DNA from: Phascolomyces articulosus
Lineage: Eukaryota > Mucoromycota > Mucoromycetes > Mucorales > Lichtheimiaceae
Direction of reading: 5' to 3'
Assembly (NCBI GenBank): GCA_025677815.1
Contig: JAIXMP010000001.1
Coordinates: 1,922,001 to 1,986,000 of the forward strand
DNA length: 64,000 nucleotides
Of this stretch, positions 61,812-64,000 are shown piece after piece (position 1 is the stretch's first letter; every line of letters begins with the position of its first letter). The position numbers were made by a program, and so were the translations under genes. The notes under the pieces were generated by a model, which was given only the letters and a program-made list of their open reading frames with translations, did not search any database and had not been told where the DNA came from.

Positions 61812-64000
61812 ATGGGTTCTGATACAGAAACATTTTCGTTCCAAGCTGAGATCTCTCAGTTGATGAGTTTGATCATCAATACTTTCTATTCTAACAAGGT
61901 AAAAAAAAAATTCATAAAAATGGAAAAAGAACGCGAATGTTTTCATGATTACACTAACACATATACATATATATATATATAGGAAATCTTTTTACGTGAA
62001 TTGATCTCTAATGCATCTGATGCTATTGACAAGGTGCGATACCAATCATTGACTGATCCTTCTGTCTTGGATAGTGAAAAAGATTTATATATTCGTATCA
62101 CACCTGATCGACAAAACAACATTTTGTCCATTCGTGATACTGGTATTGGTATGACCAAAGCTGATTTGGTCAACAATTTGGGTACCATTGCTAAATCCGG
62201 TACCAAAGCTTTTATGGAAGCCCTTTCCGCTGGTGCTGATATTTCCATGATTGGTCAATTTGGTGTGGGTTTTTATTCTGCTTATTTGGTCGCTGACAAG
62301 GTTCAAGTGATTACCAAGCATAACGATGATGAACAATATATTTGGGAATCCGCCGCAGGAGGTCATTTCACCATCACTTTGGATGAAGTCAATGATCGTT
62401 TAGGTCGTGGTACCGAATTACGTTTGTTCCTCAAAGAAGATCAATTGGAATATTTGGAAGAACGTCGTATCAAGGATATCGTCAAGAAGCATTCTGAATT
62501 CATTTCTTATCCCATTCAATTGGTCACTGAAAAAGAAGTTGAAAAGGAAGTCCCCGATGAGGATGAATCAGCTGAAGAAGTCAAGGAAGGAGATGACAAG
62601 CCCAAGATTGAAGAAGTGGAAGATGAAGATACCAAAAAGGAGAAAAAGACTAAAAAAATCAAGGAAACCGTGATTGATCAAGAAGAATTGAACAAGACCA
62701 AACCTTTATGGACTCGTAATCCAGAAGATGTGAAACCTGAAGAATATGCTCAATTCTACAAGGCTTTGACCAATGATTGGGAAGATCAATTGGCTGTCAA
62801 ACATTTCTCAGTCGAAGGTCAATTGGAATTCCGTGCCATTTTGTTTGTTCCCAAACGTGCACCCTTTGATTTATTTGAAGGCAAAAAGAAACGTAACAAT
62901 ATCAAACTTTACGTACGACGTGTCTTTATCACAGATGATTGTGAAGAATTGATTCCCGAATGGCTTAGTTTTGTCAAAGGTGTCGTTGATTCTGAAGATT
63001 TACCTTTGAATATTTCGCGTGAAATGTTGCAACAAAACAAGATTTTAAAGGTGATTCGTAAAAATTTGGTCAAGAAATGTTTGGAAATGTTCAATGAAAT
63101 TGCTGAAGACAAGGAAAATTTCTCTAAGTTTTATGAAGCATTTTCCAAAAATATCAAGTTGGGTATCCATGAAGATAATCAAAACAGAAACAAGTTGGCT
63201 GAATTGTTGCGTTATACTTCCACCAAGTCTGGTGATGAAATGACTTCTTTCAAGGATTATGTCACTCGTATGCCTGAAAAACAAAAGAACATTTATTACA
63301 TTACTGGTGAATCGCGTGCTGCTATTGAACATTCTCCCTTTTTGGAAGGGTTCAAGAAACGTGGATTTGAAGTCTTGTTGATGACTGATCCCATTGATGA
63401 ATATTCTGTATCGCAACTCAAGGAATACGATGACAAGAAATTGGTGTGTATTACCAAGGAAGGTGTGGAATTGGAAGAAGATGAAGAAGAAAAGAAACGT
63501 TTGGAGGAAGAAAAGAAAGAATTCGAACCCTTGTGCAAGACCATCAAGGAATATTTGGGTGAAAAGATTGAAAAAGTCATTATTTCTGATATTTTGACCA
63601 GTTCCCCTTGTGTTTTGACCACTGGTCAATTTGGTTGGTCTGCCAATATGGAACGTATCATGAAAGCACAGGCTTTACGTGATTCCACCATGTCCTCTTA
63701 TATGGCTTCCAAAAAGACTTTGGAATTGAACCCTCATCATGGTATTGTCAAGGCTTTGAAGGGTAAAATTGATGATGATGCCAATGATCGTACAGTCAAA
63801 GATTTGACCCAACTTTTGTATGAAACTGCTCTTTTGACCTCTGGTTTTACCTTGGATAATCCATCCGATTTTGCTAGTCGTATTTATCGTATGGTCTCTT
63901 TAGGTCTTTCTATTGATGATACCGATGAACCCATGGAAGAAGAACCAGCTCCTTCAAGTGCTCCTGTCGAAGAAGAGGCAGGTGCTTCCAAGATGGAAGA
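61812..64000 (+). CDS. HSP82: HSP90 molecular chaperone, two exons, cut by window end
   Basis: Cytosolic ATP-dependent chaperone for kinases, receptors and other clients. Exon 1 is 61812-61898; exon 2 starts at 61983 and runs past the window edge. About 701 residues are visible, so only a few codons, presumably the MEEVD end that binds TPR co-chaperones, are missing. The N-terminal ATPase domain has [15 protein letters not shown] with catalytic Glu, [14 protein letters not shown] and the lid/loop [15 protein letters not shown]. The charged Glu/Lys linker is about residues 215-265. The middle domain has [12 protein letters not shown] and the catalytic-arginine loop [14 protein letters not shown]. 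The dimerisation domain has [12 protein letters not shown]. The single intron after residue 29, splitting the YSNK-EIFLRE signature, is the only one seen. Confidence 0.97.

Overview
This is eukaryotic nuclear DNA. It is very AT-rich, with long A/T homopolymers and microsatellites. Genes are split by many short introns (about 50-250 nt) with gtaag/gtaaat-type donors and tag/cag acceptors, and intergenic DNA is only a few hundred bases to a few kb. Protein types point to a fungus: fungal Gbp2-like mRNP protein, CreA/Mig1-type zinc fingers, a secreted GDSL esterase, a UsgS/Lds-like membrane protein. The HET-like pseudogene style, Gln/Asn/His-rich tracts and a metazoan-like TEAD C-terminal domain suggest an early-diverging filamentous fungus, most likely Mucoromycota/Mucorales. 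The genus cannot be read from the window.

Layout. 1-6060: gene-poor AT-rich DNA. 6-15 kb: D-amino-acid oxidase (+), a three-RRM SR-like mRNP protein (-), and a TEA-domain transcription factor (+). 15-18 kb: gene desert with one tRNA-Arg(CCG) (-). 19-26 kb: SURF4/Erv29 cargo receptor (+), EI24/UsgS-like membrane protein (-), secreted GDSL esterase (-), an EH/EF-hand-like protein with a long low-complexity tail (-). 26-32 kb: BOLA2/Fra2 (+), an alkenal/prostaglandin-type double-bond reductase (+), peroxisomal dienoyl-CoA isomerase (+). 32-40 kb: a very large UBR1 N-recognin (+). 40-43 kb: DUF1764 protein and UPF3, both (-). 44.7-46.3 kb: a decayed HET-like pseudogene, followed by a 5.4 kb desert that holds a possible TA-flanked pogo-like element. 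51.7-64 kb: CreA-like zinc-finger protein (-), Mn-SOD (+), an orphan low-complexity protein (+), proteasome subunit beta-3 (-) divergent from a WW/FF splicing or elongation factor (+), and HSP90 (+), cut off by the window end a few codons short of its stop.

The genes are mostly independent housekeeping loci, not an operon or cluster. Loose functional links are peroxisomal metabolism (D-amino-acid oxidase ending ARL, dienoyl-CoA isomerase ending SKL), mRNA fate (Gbp2-like, UPF3, WW/FF factor) and protein quality control (UBR1, proteasome beta-3, HSP90). I rebuilt every multi-exon model by hand; all chosen splice sites keep frame and the joined proteins match family length or motif order.

The most interesting observation is that the TEA-domain factor at 13501-15260 carries a C-terminal region that looks like the YAP-binding domain of animal TEAD proteins, with the usual palmitoylated cysteine position occupied by tyrosine. 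No prokaryotic, phage or CRISPR-type system is present.
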